Assembly: GCA_033283265.1 (NCBI GenBank) | Contig: JAWMQN010000001.1 | Location: 806,001-870,000, forward strand | Origin: Mangrovimicrobium sp033283265 | Lineage (GTDB): Bacteria; Pseudomonadota; Gammaproteobacteria; Pseudomonadales; Halieaceae | Direction: 5' to 3' | DNA: 64,000 nt | Shown here: positions 9,266 to 18,142 of the stretch, one piece after another | How positions within the stretch are numbered: the first letter of the stretch is position 1 | Layout of the letters: each line of letters starts with the position of its first letter | Program-made: the position numbers and the translations under genes | Notes under the pieces: model-generated | The model's database searches: none | What the model was told of the DNA's origin: nothing | What the model saw: only the letters and a program-made list of their open reading frames with translations

Positions 9266-9389
9266 GTGCTTTACATTCCCTGGATTTTTCAGGGCGCTCC
9301 GCACTTCGACTGCGGCCGCCCACGACATAAGCCCGGCACCCGGGCCGGAAAGGTGGCGTATCATACGGAAAACCCACCCGGATGGAAAC

Positions 9390-9408
9390 CCCGAAAGCGG
9401 GATTTTTT
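9390..9408 (+). terminator. Possible terminator hairpin in the ffh-rpsP gap
   Basis: CCCG-AAAG-CGGG is followed by ATTTTTT when read on the plus strand. Read on the minus strand the hairpin lies just after ffh, but its following T-run is short and interrupted. It may separate ffh from rpsP, but the orientation is ambiguous and no plus-strand gene precedes it. Confidence 0.35.
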
Positions 9409-9431
9409 CATGGATTACGGGGGGTTAGATA

Positions 9432-10817
9432 TTACCGCATGGGCGGCATGCCGCCGGGGCCACCCATACCACCCTGCCCCATCATGCCGCCGAGGCCGCG
9501 CATCATCTTCTGCATGCCGCCGCCCTTCATTTTCTTCATCATTTTCTGCATCTGCTTGTGCTGCTTGAGCAGGCGGTTGAGGTCCTGCACCTGGGTGCCG
9601 GAGCCCTGGGTGATACGGCGCTTGCGCGAGCCCTGGATCAGCTCCGGTTTGCGCCGCTCCTCCGGGGTCATGGAGTTGATCATCGCCTCCATGCGGGCGA
9701 ACAGCTTCATGTCGACGCTCTGCTGGGCCATCTGGGCCATGCCGCCCATGCCCGGGAGCTTGTCCAGCATGCCGGTGATGCCGCCCATGTTGTTCATCTG
9801 CTGCAGCTGGTCGCGGAAGTCCTCGAGGTCGAAGCGCTGGCCCTTCTTGACCTTGCGCGCCAGTTTCTCCGCCTTGGCCCGGTCGACCTTCTGCTCCGCC
9901 TCCTCGATCAGCGACAGCACGTCGCCCATACCGAGGATGCGCGAGGCCAGGCGATCCGGGTGGAAGGGATCGAGGGCAGCTGTTCTCTCACCGACGCCGA
10001 GGAACTTGATCGGCTTGCCGGTCACCGAGCGCACCGACAGCGCGGCGCCGCCGCGGGCGTCGGCGTCGACCTTGGTCAGGATGACCCCGGTCAGCGGCAG
10101 GGCCTCACCGAAGGCGCGGGCGGTATTGGCGGCGTCCTGGCCGGTCATGGCATCGACCACGAACAGGGTCTCGATCGGGTTTACCGCCTTATGCAGCTCA
10201 GCGATCTCCGCCATCATCGCCTCGTCCACCGCCAGCCGGCCGGCGGTGTCGACGATCAGCACGTCGCTGAACTTGATCCTGGCGTGGTCGATGGCGGCCC
10301 GGGCAATGTCCACGGGCTTTTGCGAGGTATCCGAGGGGAAGAAATCGGCGCCGACTTCACCCGCCAGGGTTTCCAGCTGCTTGATCGCCGCCGGACGGTA
10401 GACGTCGGCGGAGACCACGCTGACCTTTTTCTTGTCGCGCTCGATCAGCAGCCGGGCCAGCTTGGCGGCGGAGGTGGTCTTACCGGCGCCCTGCAGGCCC
10501 GCCAGCAGGATTACCGCCGGCGGCTGGGTGCTGAGGTTGAGGGCCTCGTTGGCCTCCCCCATCACCCGCTGCAGTTCGGCCTGCACGATCTTCAGGAAGG
10601 CCTGGCCGGGGCTGAGGCTCTTCATTACCTCCTGGCCGAGGGCGCGCTGCTTGACCGACTCGACAAACTCCTTGACCACCGGCAGGGCGACATCCGCCTC
10701 CAGCAGCGCCATGCGCACCTCGCGCAGGGTGTCCTGGATATTGTCTTCGGTCAGCCTGGACTTGCCGGTGATATTGCGCAGGCTGTTGGAAAGACGGTCG
10801 CTCAGACTCTGGAACAT
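9432..10817 (-). CDS. ffh: Signal recognition particle protein Ffh
   Basis: Ffh is the GTPase subunit of the signal recognition particle. It binds 4.5S RNA and signal sequences and docks on FtsY. From the ATG at 10815-10817 it has 461 residues (MFQSLSDRLSNSLRNI). The frame is open further upstream, but the family starts here. The N domain is about 1-95. The G domain has GLQGAGKTT (107-115), DVYRPAA (138-144), DTAGR (190-194) and TKVD. The M domain ends in a long Met/Gly-rich tail. The gene is divergent from ypjD, with 95 bases between the starts. Confidence 0.97.
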   Translation of the reverse strand: MFQSLSDRLSNSLRNITGKSRLTEDNIQDTLREVRMALLEADVALPVVKEFVESVKQRALGQEVMKSLSPGQAFLKIVQAELQRVMGEANEALNLSTQPPAVILLAGLQGAGKTTSAAKLARLLIERDKKKVSVVSADVYRPAAIKQLETLAGEVGADFFPSDTSQKPVDIARAAIDHARIKFSDVLIVDTAGRLAVDEAMMAEIAELHKAVNPIETLFVVDAMTGQDAANTARAFGEALPLTGVILTKVDADARGGAALSVRSVTGKPIKFLGVGERTAALDPFHPDRLASRILGMGDVLSLIEEAEQKVDRAKAEKLARKVKKGQRFDLEDFRDQLQQMNNMGGITGMLDKLPGMGGMAQMAQQSVDMKLFARMEAMINSMTPEERRKPELIQGSRKRRITQGSGTQVQDLNRLLKQHKQMQKMMKKMKGGGMQKMMRGLGGMMGQGGMGGPGGMPPMR

Positions 10818-10912
10818 GAAAACACTCTCGCAGGGGCGGCTATTGATTCCGCCGGGGCAGTTCTGTACAAAGTGGCGAAGTATACGCCACCCGCCGGACC
10901 AACCCCAAGCCA

Positions 10913-11716
10913 ATGTCCATCGCCATCTTTGCGCCGATTGCCGCGCTGCTCTACCTCGCCGCCACCGGACTGCACCTGTTCAACATCACCCAGCGGCAGC
11001 GCCCCCTGGGTCGTGGCGTGATACTTCTCGGCGCTGCGGCGCTGGCCACTCACGCGGTGGTCGCCATCAGCAGCGTGGCGGGCGCCAGCGGCCTGCACCT
11101 GGGGTTCTACACGATTTCCGCCCTGATTTTCCTCGCCATCAACCTGACCTGTGTGGGGCTCATGCTGCGCCGGCCGCTGCAGAACCTGCTGGTGATCCTG
11201 TTCCCGCTGTCGGCGCTGTCGGTGCTTGTGTCCGCCTACGCCCCGGACACCGAGGTGCTCTCCCGCCACCAGCCGCCGGGGATGCTGCTGCATATCGGCA
11301 CCTCCATTTTTGCCTACGCGATGCTGACGCTCGCCACCGCGCAGGCGGCTCTGGTGGCGACCCAGGACTACCAGCTCCACCACCGCCACACCAGGGGCAT
11401 CGTGCAGATCCTGCCGCCGCTGCAGCTGATGGAAAAAATGCTCTTCGAACTGATCTGGCTGGGCGTGATCCTGCTGACCATTTCCATCGTCTCCGGCTTT
11501 CTCTTCGTTGACGACCTGTTCGCCCAGCACCTGGTGCATAAAACCACCCTAACCATCCTGGCCTGGGTACTTTTTTCAGTGCTGCTGTGGGGCCACGCCC
11601 AGCTCGGCTGGCGCAGCCAGACCGCGGTGCGCTTCACCATTGCCGGATTTGCCGCACTGATGCTCGCCTACTTCGGCTCCAAGCTGGTGCTCGAACTGGT
11701 ACTGCAGCGCGGCTAA
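10913..11716 (+). CDS. ypjD: Inner-membrane YpjD/CcsA-like cytochrome c assembly family protein
   Basis: A 267-residue integral membrane protein with about eight hydrophobic segments from residue 4 to the C-terminus. The sequence and the position next to ffh match YpjD, a CcsA/CcmC-like family. Conserved elements visible are the HQPPGMLLHIGTSIFAYAML loop and the following helix with polar residues. Its precise role is unsettled. A heme-handling function is suggested by the family name only. It starts with ATG at 10913, is divergent from ffh, and is followed by a short terminator-like hairpin and the CNNM transporter gene, an order frequent in gammaproteobacteria. Confidence 0.8.
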   Translation: MSIAIFAPIAALLYLAATGLHLFNITQRQRPLGRGVILLGAAALATHAVVAISSVAGASGLHLGFYTISALIFLAINLTCVGLMLRRPLQNLLVILFPLSALSVLVSAYAPDTEVLSRHQPPGMLLHIGTSIFAYAMLTLATAQAALVATQDYQLHHRHTRGIVQILPPLQLMEKMLFELIWLGVILLTISIVSGFLFVDDLFAQHLVHKTTLTILAWVLFSVLLWGHAQLGWRSQTAVRFTIAGFAALMLAYFGSKLVLELVLQRG

Positions 11717-11723
11717 AGACTTG

Positions 11724-11740
11724 CCCGGGACCGGGTTTTT
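11724..11740 (+). terminator. Short terminator-like hairpin after ypjD
   Basis: CCCG-GGAC-CGGG directly followed by TTTTT, seven bases past the ypjD stop. The stem is only four pairs, so termination may be partial and the next gene may still be read through. Confidence 0.45.
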
Positions 11741-11783
11741 CTTCAAGATACGCCCTCGCCCATAGTAAAGGTTGTCTCCCGCC

Positions 11784-13049
11784 TTGGACGAAGCCCCTTT
11801 AGGCCTCCTTTTCAGCGTTCTGGCAGCACTCATTCTCTTCTCCGCTTTCTTCTCCAGTTCGGAGACGAGCATGATGTCGCTGAACCGCTACCGGCTGCGC
11901 CACCTGCAGAAACACCACCATCGCGGCGCCAATCGCGCGGGCAAGCTGCTCGACCGGCCGGACCGGCTGATCGGCCTGATCCTGATCGGCAACAACCTGG
12001 TCAACATCCTCGCCTCGTCGATCGCCACCATTATCGCCATCCGCCTGTGGGGCGACGCGGGCATCGTGGTCTCGACCCTGGCGCTGACCCTGGTCATCCT
12101 GATCTTTGCCGAGATTACGCCGAAGACCATCGCCGCGCTGCACCCGGAGAATGTCGCCTTCCCGGCCACCCTGGTGCTGCTGCCGCTGATGAAGCTGCTC
12201 TACCCGCTGGTCATCATGGTCAACTGGGTCACCAACGGCCTGCTGCGCATGCTCGGCGTCGACCCGGAAAAACAGATGGACGAAAGCGTGTCATCCGAGG
12301 AACTGCGCACTATCGTCACTGACGCCGGCCACCTGATCCCGGCCCGCCACCGCGGCATGCTGCTGAATATTCTCAATCTCGAATACGTCACCGTCGATGA
12401 CATCATGGTGCCGAGGAACGAGGTCTACGGCATCGACCTGGAAGAGGACGACGATGCCATCCTGCGCAGGATACAGGGCAGTTCCCACACCCGGCTGCCG
12501 GTGTGGCGGGAAGACATCAACGATATCGTAGGCGTGTTGCACACCCGCAACCTGACCCGGGTGATCGACGGTGGCGGTTTCGACCGGGTGGCCCTGGAGC
12601 GGGAAATGGAGGCGCCGTATTTCGTCCCCGAGAGTACCCCTCTGCACACCCAGCTGATGAACTTCCAGAAGAACAAGCACCGCCTCGGCGTCGTGGTCGA
12701 TGAATACGGCGTGGTGATGGGGCTGGTGGCGCTGGAGGATATCCTCGAGGAAATCGTCGGCGAGTTCACCTCCAACCTGCAGGACCAGCAGGACAGCATC
12801 TTCCCGCAGCGCGACGGCAGCTTCATCATCGCCGGCAGCGCCAACATCCGCGAGATCAACAAGGCGCTGAAGTGGCACCTACCGACCGACGGGCCGAAAA
12901 CCCTCAGCGGCCTGATGCTGGAAACCCTGGAAAGCTTCCCCGACGGCAACGCCGGGCTCTCAATCGCCGGTTACCATCTCGAGATTCTCGAACTGCAAAG
13001 CAACGTGGTGCAGGCCGTTCGCGCCTGCCCGGCCGCTAGCGGCGGGTAA
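11784..13049 (+). CDS. CNNM/CorC-type transporter-associated protein with paired CBS domains
   Basis: A 421-residue inner-membrane protein of the YfjD/CorB type (CNNM transmembrane domain, two CBS domains, CorC/HlyC C-terminal domain), usually linked to Mg2+ or Co2+ efflux. Transmembrane segments cover about 5-165, including SSSETSMMSLNRYRL after the first. CBS motifs follow (IMVPRNEVYGIDLEED; HRLGVVVDEYGVVMGLVALEDILEEIVGE), and the C-terminal domain is at about 330-415. I chose the TTG at 11784, which gives the family-like N-terminus M-D-E-A-P-L-G-L-L and has AAGG 12 bases upstream. A TTG at 11772 is in the same frame but has no ribosome-binding site. Both starts are non-ATG. Confidence 0.88.
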   Translation: MDEAPLGLLFSVLAALILFSAFFSSSETSMMSLNRYRLRHLQKHHHRGANRAGKLLDRPDRLIGLILIGNNLVNILASSIATIIAIRLWGDAGIVVSTLALTLVILIFAEITPKTIAALHPENVAFPATLVLLPLMKLLYPLVIMVNWVTNGLLRMLGVDPEKQMDESVSSEELRTIVTDAGHLIPARHRGMLLNILNLEYVTVDDIMVPRNEVYGIDLEEDDDAILRRIQGSSHTRLPVWREDINDIVGVLHTRNLTRVIDGGGFDRVALEREMEAPYFVPESTPLHTQLMNFQKNKHRLGVVVDEYGVVMGLVALEDILEEIVGEFTSNLQDQQDSIFPQRDGSFIIAGSANIREINKALKWHLPTDGPKTLSGLMLETLESFPDGNAGLSIAGYHLEILELQSNVVQAVRACPAASGG

Positions 13050-13062
13050 GGGCCGCCCTCTC

Positions 13063-15228
13063 CTACTCCTGCCGCGGTCTGGCGCCCAGCTCCCTCCAGA
13101 GGAAGCTGTAGGCCAGGGCAAGCACGTGGGCCTTTTGCCTGTTGGTGCCGCCCGCGCCGTGCCCGCCCTCGACATTCTCGAAATAGAGTACATCCTTGTC
13201 CGCGGCGAGCATTTTCGCCGCCATCTTGCGCGCGTGGCCGGGGTGCACACGATCGTCACGCGTGGTCGTCCAGATCATTGTCGGCGGATATTCGGCGTTC
13301 GCATCAAAGAGCTGGTAGGGCGAGAAGGTCCTTATGTACTCCCAGTCAGCAGTCTGCGGATTCCCGTACTCGACCATCCAGGACGCACCAGCCAGCAACT
13401 GGCTGTAGCGCTGCATGTCCAGCAGCGGGACTTCGATCAGCAGGGCGCCAAACAACTCCGGATATCGCACGAGCATGTTGCCGATCAAGAGGCCGCCGTT
13501 ACTGCCACCCTGGCCACCGAGGTGCGCGGGAGAGGTAATCTTGCGTGCGACCAGGTCCCGGGCAATGGCGGCGAAATCCTCGTAGGATTTGTGGCGGTTC
13601 TCCTTGAGTGCCGCCTGGTGCCAGCGCGGGCCGTACTCGCCGCCGCCGCGGATGTTTGCCACCGCGTAGACCCCGCCGCGCTCCAGCCAGCTCTTGCCGA
13701 CGATGCCGGAGTACGCGGGTGTCAGGGCGAGTTCGAACCCGCCATAGCCGTAAAGCAGGGTCGGAGCGCTGCCGTCGAAGGCGAGATCTTTGGGCCGCAC
13801 GATAAAGTACGGGACACGGGTACCATCCTCGCTCTGGGCAAAATGCTGCTCCACCACGTGGGTGGAGGCATCGAAAAATGCCGGTGTTGACTTGAGTACT
13901 TCAGGCGTCTCGCCCGGCTGCACCAACGCCAGGGTGCTCGGTGTCAGGTAGCCCGTGGCGCTGAGCCAGAGAGCGTCGCTGTCGATCTCATCCACCGCCC
14001 ATGCGGAGAGCGAGCCAATTTCCAGCGTTCCCGGCAGGGCGGAAGACTCCCAGCCCTTCCCACCCGGTGTCAGGACGACAATCCTGCTCTTCACGTCTTC
14101 GAGGATGCCCAGCACCAGTTGCGACCGGGTCCAGGTGTAGCTCTCCAGCGACGCACTGTCGCTGGGCGTGAAGAGCACGTCGAAGTCGCGTTTGCCGGCG
14201 AGGAAGGCATCGAAGCGGATCGCGAGCAAGGCACCGGCAGGCCAGGCGCTGTCGCCGACCTGGTAGGGCTCGCGCAACTGCAGGATGAGCCAGTCCCGAT
14301 GCACCGTCTTGGTAGCCGAATTGGGCGCGTCGATGCGGATCAATTCAGCTGCTTTACCGACGAGAAAAAGCTCATCGTTCCAAAACTCGATGGTGCGGCT
14401 GAAAAAGAACCGCTCGTAGCCCGGGGTCAGATCACTGATTGCCTCGACGGAGACATCGCCTGCCTGACCCTCGAAGACGGTTTTGGCAGCGCTGAGCGGC
14501 GTTCCTCGCTGCCAGTGTTTTACCATGCGGGGGTAGCCGGAGTCGGTTGTTGATCCGGCGCCAAAATCGGTGGTCACATAGACGTTGTCGATATCGATCC
14601 AGACCAGCTCACCCTTGGCCTCGGGGCGGAAAAAACCGTCTTCCACCCACTGCTTTTCGACCAGGTCGAACTCCCGGGTTACCGTGGCATCGGCTCCACC
14701 ACGGGACAGGTTTACCAGGCAGCGGCGGTAATCGGGCCGCAGGCACTCGGCGCCCCTCCAGACCCAGTTTTCGCTCTCCTGTGCGGAAAGCGCGTCGAGG
14801 TCCAGCACTGTTTCCCAGGCCGGGGCGGCCCTGCGGTATTCCCCCACAGTGGTGCGCCGCCAGAGTCCGCGCTCGTGTTGCGCGTCGCGCCAGAAGTTGT
14901 AGTAGTACTGCCCGGATTTCCTGACATAGGGAATCTTGGCGTCGGAATCGAGTATGCTGAGAATGTCCGCCTGCAAAGCCCCGAACTGCTCACCACGCGC
15001 CAGCGTTGCATCGGTACGTGCATTTTGCTCACGCACCCAGCTCATCGGCTTTTCGCCGCCAACGTCCTCCAGCCACAACCAGGGGTCGCTTGCAGCTGAG
15101 GCAGGTGCGCCCTCCCCTCTGTTCGCCGGCGTTGCCTGCTGTGCATGTACAAGCGCCGGCAGGGCTACCGGGGCCAGCAGGACTGACGCCACAAGAAGAA
15201 ACTTCAAATGTGCAAACTGAATCCGCAT
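13063..15228 (-). CDS. Secreted prolyl oligopeptidase family serine peptidase (S9A)
   Basis: A 721-residue peptidase with an N-terminal signal peptide (hydrophobic LLVASVLLAPVALPALVHA). A beta-propeller N-terminal half begins with the typical DPWLWLEDV. The C-terminal half is an alpha/beta-hydrolase with nucleophile Ser at about 576 in GGQGGSNGGLL, Asp in DDRVHPGHA and His in GGHGAGG. It should cleave short proline-containing peptides in the periplasm. The ATG at 15226-15228 is preferred over a TTG five codons upstream, because the signal peptide then begins normally with M-R-I-Q. It is convergent with the CNNM gene, only 13 bases apart. Confidence 0.93.
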   Translation of the reverse strand: MRIQFAHLKFLLVASVLLAPVALPALVHAQQATPANRGEGAPASAASDPWLWLEDVGGEKPMSWVREQNARTDATLARGEQFGALQADILSILDSDAKIPYVRKSGQYYYNFWRDAQHERGLWRRTTVGEYRRAAPAWETVLDLDALSAQESENWVWRGAECLRPDYRRCLVNLSRGGADATVTREFDLVEKQWVEDGFFRPEAKGELVWIDIDNVYVTTDFGAGSTTDSGYPRMVKHWQRGTPLSAAKTVFEGQAGDVSVEAISDLTPGYERFFFSRTIEFWNDELFLVGKAAELIRIDAPNSATKTVHRDWLILQLREPYQVGDSAWPAGALLAIRFDAFLAGKRDFDVLFTPSDSASLESYTWTRSQLVLGILEDVKSRIVVLTPGGKGWESSALPGTLEIGSLSAWAVDEIDSDALWLSATGYLTPSTLALVQPGETPEVLKSTPAFFDASTHVVEQHFAQSEDGTRVPYFIVRPKDLAFDGSAPTLLYGYGGFELALTPAYSGIVGKSWLERGGVYAVANIRGGGEYGPRWHQAALKENRHKSYEDFAAIARDLVARKITSPAHLGGQGGSNGGLLIGNMLVRYPELFGALLIEVPLLDMQRYSQLLAGASWMVEYGNPQTADWEYIRTFSPYQLFDANAEYPPTMIWTTTRDDRVHPGHARKMAAKMLAADKDVLYFENVEGGHGAGGTNRQKAHVLALAYSFLWRELGARPRQE

Positions 15229-15344
15229 GCCCGTCCCCGTCAACTCGATGCTGGCGTGACTAACTATAGAACGTACTTTCGGGGAGCGGCCAGCGCAGAG
15301 CCACCGGGCCTGGCCGGCAAATCACAGGAGCGGGACTCCAGCTT

Positions 15345-15536
15345 TTACTTCAGGGTGATTTTCTGCATGGCGAGCATCCGCTCGCGGGCCCGGGCGATGA
15401 TCTCGCGTTTTTTCTCCGGGCTCGCCATCATCCACTCGGTGATTTCGTCAACGCTGCGATAGCAGCCGGTACAGACGTCCTGGTCATTAAGGACGCACAC
15501 CGAAATGCAGGGGGATTTGGGGACCGGCTCGTTCAT
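15345..15536 (-). CDS. DUF1289 small cysteine-rich protein
   Basis: A 63-residue protein with the DUF1289 pattern: SPCISVCVLNDQDVCTGCYRS, four cysteines that could bind a metal, then DEITEW and a basic helix. The function of the family is unknown. It is 10 bases downstream of the gamma-carbonic-anhydrase gene and likely in the same transcript as that gene and the Nudix gene. Confidence 0.85.
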   Translation of the reverse strand: MNEPVPKSPCISVCVLNDQDVCTGCYRSVDEITEWMMASPEKKREIIARARERMLAMQKITLK

Positions 15537-15546
15537 CGCGGTGGCC

Positions 15547-16071
15547 TCAGGGCTGCTCCCTGAAATCCGCCAGGTAGCGGCGGGCCTTCTCGCGATAGCC
15601 CTCGGCGCCGAGCATCAGCTGCTCACGCATGGCCTCGTCCAGTTGCTTCACAACCTTGCCCGGCGAGCCCAGCACCATGGAGCCGTCGGGAATTTGCGTA
15701 CCCTCGGTAATCAGCGCGTTGGCGCCGATCAGGCAGCCCTTGCCGATCTTCGCCCCGTTCAGTACCACGGCGTTGATGCCGATCAGGCTGCCGTCACCAA
15801 TTTCGCAGCCGTGGATCATGGCATTGTGGCCGACGGTCACGTCGCGGCCGACGCGCACCGGGCAGCCGGGATCCGCGTGGACCACGGTGCCATCCTGGAT
15901 ATTGCTGCCGGGGCCGATCTCGATCTGGTCGACATCTCCGCGCAGCACCGTGCTGAACCAGATGCTGACCTGGTCGTGAAGGATGACGTCGCCGATCACG
16001 GCGGCGCCGGGAGCGATGAAATGCCCTTCGCCGATCAGTTGAACCCGCTTGTCGCCGAGGGAATATTTCAC
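15547..16071 (-). CDS. Gamma-class carbonic anhydrase-like hexapeptide protein (YrdA type)
   Basis: A 174-residue left-handed beta-helix protein of the gamma-carbonic anhydrase/YrdA family. The three metal-binding histidines are visible: His65 (TVVHAD), His82 and His87 (VGHNAMIHGC). Hexapeptide repeats run from about 15 to 140. I chose the GTG at 16069-16071: it gives the family N-terminus V-K-Y-S-L-G, and its GTGA overlaps the stop of the upstream Nudix gene, typical of translational coupling. The frame is open further upstream, but only as an antisense-free read-through of the Nudix gene. Activity as carbonic anhydrase is not assured in this family. Confidence 0.88.
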   Translation of the reverse strand: MKYSLGDKRVQLIGEGHFIAPGAAVIGDVILHDQVSIWFSTVLRGDVDQIEIGPGSNIQDGTVVHADPGCPVRVGRDVTVGHNAMIHGCEIGDGSLIGINAVVLNGAKIGKGCLIGANALITEGTQIPDGSMVLGSPGKVVKQLDEAMREQLMLGAEGYREKARRYLADFREQP

Positions 16072-16673
16072 GGTGCCACGCTCCAGTCGCGATGTAATTC
16101 GAGCCCGGCATCGTAGGCAATATTGGCCAGCAAGGCCAGCACCGCGGCGGTCACGCCCCAGATATTGTCGCCGTCGATGTCGTAGTGCGGCACTTTGCGC
16201 TCGCATCCGTCCTCGTCGATGGATTCGATCCGGAACAGCCCGTGCTCGGCAAAACGCGCCAGCGGCTGGGTGAAAACCGAATCGAACTCCCGGGTGTCTA
16301 CCACTGGAGTGAAACCGGCGGGGGTTACCGCCACACAGGGATGTACCTCGAAACCGGTGCGGGTGACCAGCGGGCTCAGCTCGCCCAGCGGGCGCGGCGT
16401 GTCCATCGGCATACCCACTTCCTCCTCGGCTTCGCGCAGCGCGGTCACCCAGGGTGTGGCGTCGGCACTTTCGCGTTTGCCGCCGGGAAATGCGATTTCA
16501 CCGGGGTGGTGGCGCATGCGCTGGGTACGGCGGCCGAGCATCACCCGCGGCAGGCTTTCGTCGGAAAGGCTGACCAGAACGGCCGCCTGGGGCCGCTCAC
16601 TGGTGTACCAGTCGAAGCCGTCCAGGGGCAGATCGCGAGTCAATTTTTCAAATACTTGATTGTTCAATACCAT
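16068..16673 (-). CDS. nudL: CoA pyrophosphatase-like Nudix hydrolase (NudL/NUDT7 type)
   Basis: A 201-residue Nudix hydrolase with the full Nudix box at about 64-87 (GGKRE, then REAEEEVGM), preceded by HHPGEIAFPGG, the extra motif of the NUDT7/NUDT8/YeaB CoA-pyrophosphatase group. It probably cleaves CoA or related nucleotides. It overlaps the carbonic-anhydrase-like gene by four bases. Confidence 0.85.
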   Translation of the reverse strand: MVLNNQVFEKLTRDLPLDGFDWYTSERPQAAVLVSLSDESLPRVMLGRRTQRMRHHPGEIAFPGGKRESADATPWVTALREAEEEVGMPMDTPRPLGELSPLVTRTGFEVHPCVAVTPAGFTPVVDTREFDSVFTQPLARFAEHGLFRIESIDEDGCERKVPHYDIDGDNIWGVTAAVLALLANIAYDAGLELHRDWSVAP

Positions 16674-16708
16674 CTATCGCCCACTGGTTGGGCCCCCGAA
16701 AATTACTG

Positions 16709-17032
16709 TCAGAAACGCGGCAGCTCGGTCACCAGCTCGACGACATCCCAGGCCGGCTCCTCGTAGGGATGAACCGCGAGGAGCGCATCGACCACTGCGT
16801 GAATGTAAGCGCGCTCGCAAACCATTTCGACCCGGTATTCGCGCACCCGCTCCAGGGCACCGTGGTTGCCGATGTAGGGCTGGGCGCCCGACATGGGACG
16901 GAACTGCCCCTCGCCGACCGTCTGCCAGCAACAGTGCTCGTAGTCACCGATACGCCCTGCGCCGGCGTCGAAACAGGCTTCCTTGACTGCTGCGAGGTGT
17001 GACTCCGGTACATAGAAACCGAGTTTATACAT
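16709..17032 (-). CDS. NIF3/CutA-like small domain protein
   Basis: A 107-residue protein resembling the insert domain of NIF3/YqfO proteins. It begins MYKLGFYVPESHLAAVKEA and ends with VHPYEEPAWDVVEL, with GRIGDYEHCCWQTVGEGQF in between. The family is structurally CutA-like and has no assigned reaction. From the ATG at 17030-17032 it overlaps the tgt stop by eight bases, so it is translated from the same message as queA and tgt. The open frame upstream lies antisense-free inside tgt and is not used. Confidence 0.82.
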   Translation of the reverse strand: MYKLGFYVPESHLAAVKEACFDAGAGRIGDYEHCCWQTVGEGQFRPMSGAQPYIGNHGALERVREYRVEMVCERAYIHAVVDALLAVHPYEEPAWDVVELVTELPRF

Positions 17033-18128
17033 CGCCCTTCTGCTTTTCGTAGAACTCGCCGGCAAAGGCGTCGAGACGACCCTGCTCGATAGCGCTACGA
17101 ATATCAGCCATGTGCTGTTGATAATAGTGCAGGTTGTGGATGGTGTTGAGCTGGGAGCCGAGAATCTCGTTGCACTTGTCCAGGTGGTGCAGGTATGCGC
17201 GGCTGAAGTTGCTGCAGGTGTAGCAGCTGCAGTTTTCATCCAGCGGCGCGGTGCTGCGCTTGTGCCGGCTGTTGCGCAGCTTGATTACCCCCCGGGAGGT
17301 AAACAGGTGGCCGTTGCGGGCATTGCGGGTGGGCATCACACAGTCGAACATGTCGACGCCGCGACGGGCGCCCTCCAGCAGGTCGGACGGCGTACCCACC
17401 CCCATCAGGTAGCGGGGTTTGTCCGCCGGCATGATCGGCTGCATCACCTCCAGCACCTTGAGCATCTCCTCCTTGGGCTCGCCCACCGAGAGGCCGCCGA
17501 TCGCGTAGCCGTCGAAGCCGATATCGCTCAGGCCCTGCAGAGACTCCGCCCGCAGCTGCGGGTACATGCCGCCCTGTACGATGCCGAACAGGGCCGCCGG
17601 GCTGTCGCCGTGGGCGGCCTTGCTGCGCGCCGCCCAGCGCAGGGAGAGCTGCATCGAGTCCCGCGCCTCGGTCTCGGTTGCCGGAAAGGGTGTGCACTCG
17701 TCGAAGATCATGACGATGTCGGAGCCGAGGGAGCGCTGGATGGCCATGGAGGTTTCCGGGTCGAGGAAGACCTTGGAGCCGTCCACCGGGGACTGGAAGC
17801 GCACCCCCTCCTCGCTGATCTTGCGCATCTTGCCCAGGCTGAACACCTGGAAGCCGCCGGAGTCGGTGAGGATGGGACCGTCCCAGGCCATGAAGTCGTG
17901 CAGATCGCCGTGCAGCTCGAGGATCTCGGTGCCCGGCCGCAGCCAGAGGTGGAAGGTGTTGCCGAGAATGATTTCCGCGCCAATGCCACGGATATCCCGC
18001 GGCAGCATGCCCTTCACCGTGCCGTAGGTGCCGACGGGCATGAAGGCCGGCGTCTCCACCGTGCCGCGGGGAAAGTGCAGGCGGCCGCGGCGGGCGTTGC
18101 CGTCCGCGCCCAGCTGTTCGAAGCGCAT
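17025..18128 (-). CDS. tgt: tRNA-guanine transglycosylase
   Basis: Tgt exchanges G34 of Tyr, His, Asn and Asp tRNAs for preQ1. The protein has 367 residues from ATG 18128 (MRFEQLGADGNARRG), matching the family start. A GTG at 18146 that overlaps the queA stop (GTGA) would add six residues and is a possible alternative. Catalytic aspartates are in ILTDSGGFQ and MFDCVMPTRNARNG. The zinc site is CSCYTCSNFSRAYLHHL. It follows queA directly, and both act in queuosine synthesis. Confidence 0.97.
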   Translation of the reverse strand: MRFEQLGADGNARRGRLHFPRGTVETPAFMPVGTYGTVKGMLPRDIRGIGAEIILGNTFHLWLRPGTEILELHGDLHDFMAWDGPILTDSGGFQVFSLGKMRKISEEGVRFQSPVDGSKVFLDPETSMAIQRSLGSDIVMIFDECTPFPATETEARDSMQLSLRWAARSKAAHGDSPAALFGIVQGGMYPQLRAESLQGLSDIGFDGYAIGGLSVGEPKEEMLKVLEVMQPIMPADKPRYLMGVGTPSDLLEGARRGVDMFDCVMPTRNARNGHLFTSRGVIKLRNSRHKRSTAPLDENCSCYTCSNFSRAYLHHLDKCNEILGSQLNTIHNLHYYQQHMADIRSAIEQGRLDAFAGEFYEKQKGDV

Positions 18129-18142
18129 ATGGCATTCACGGC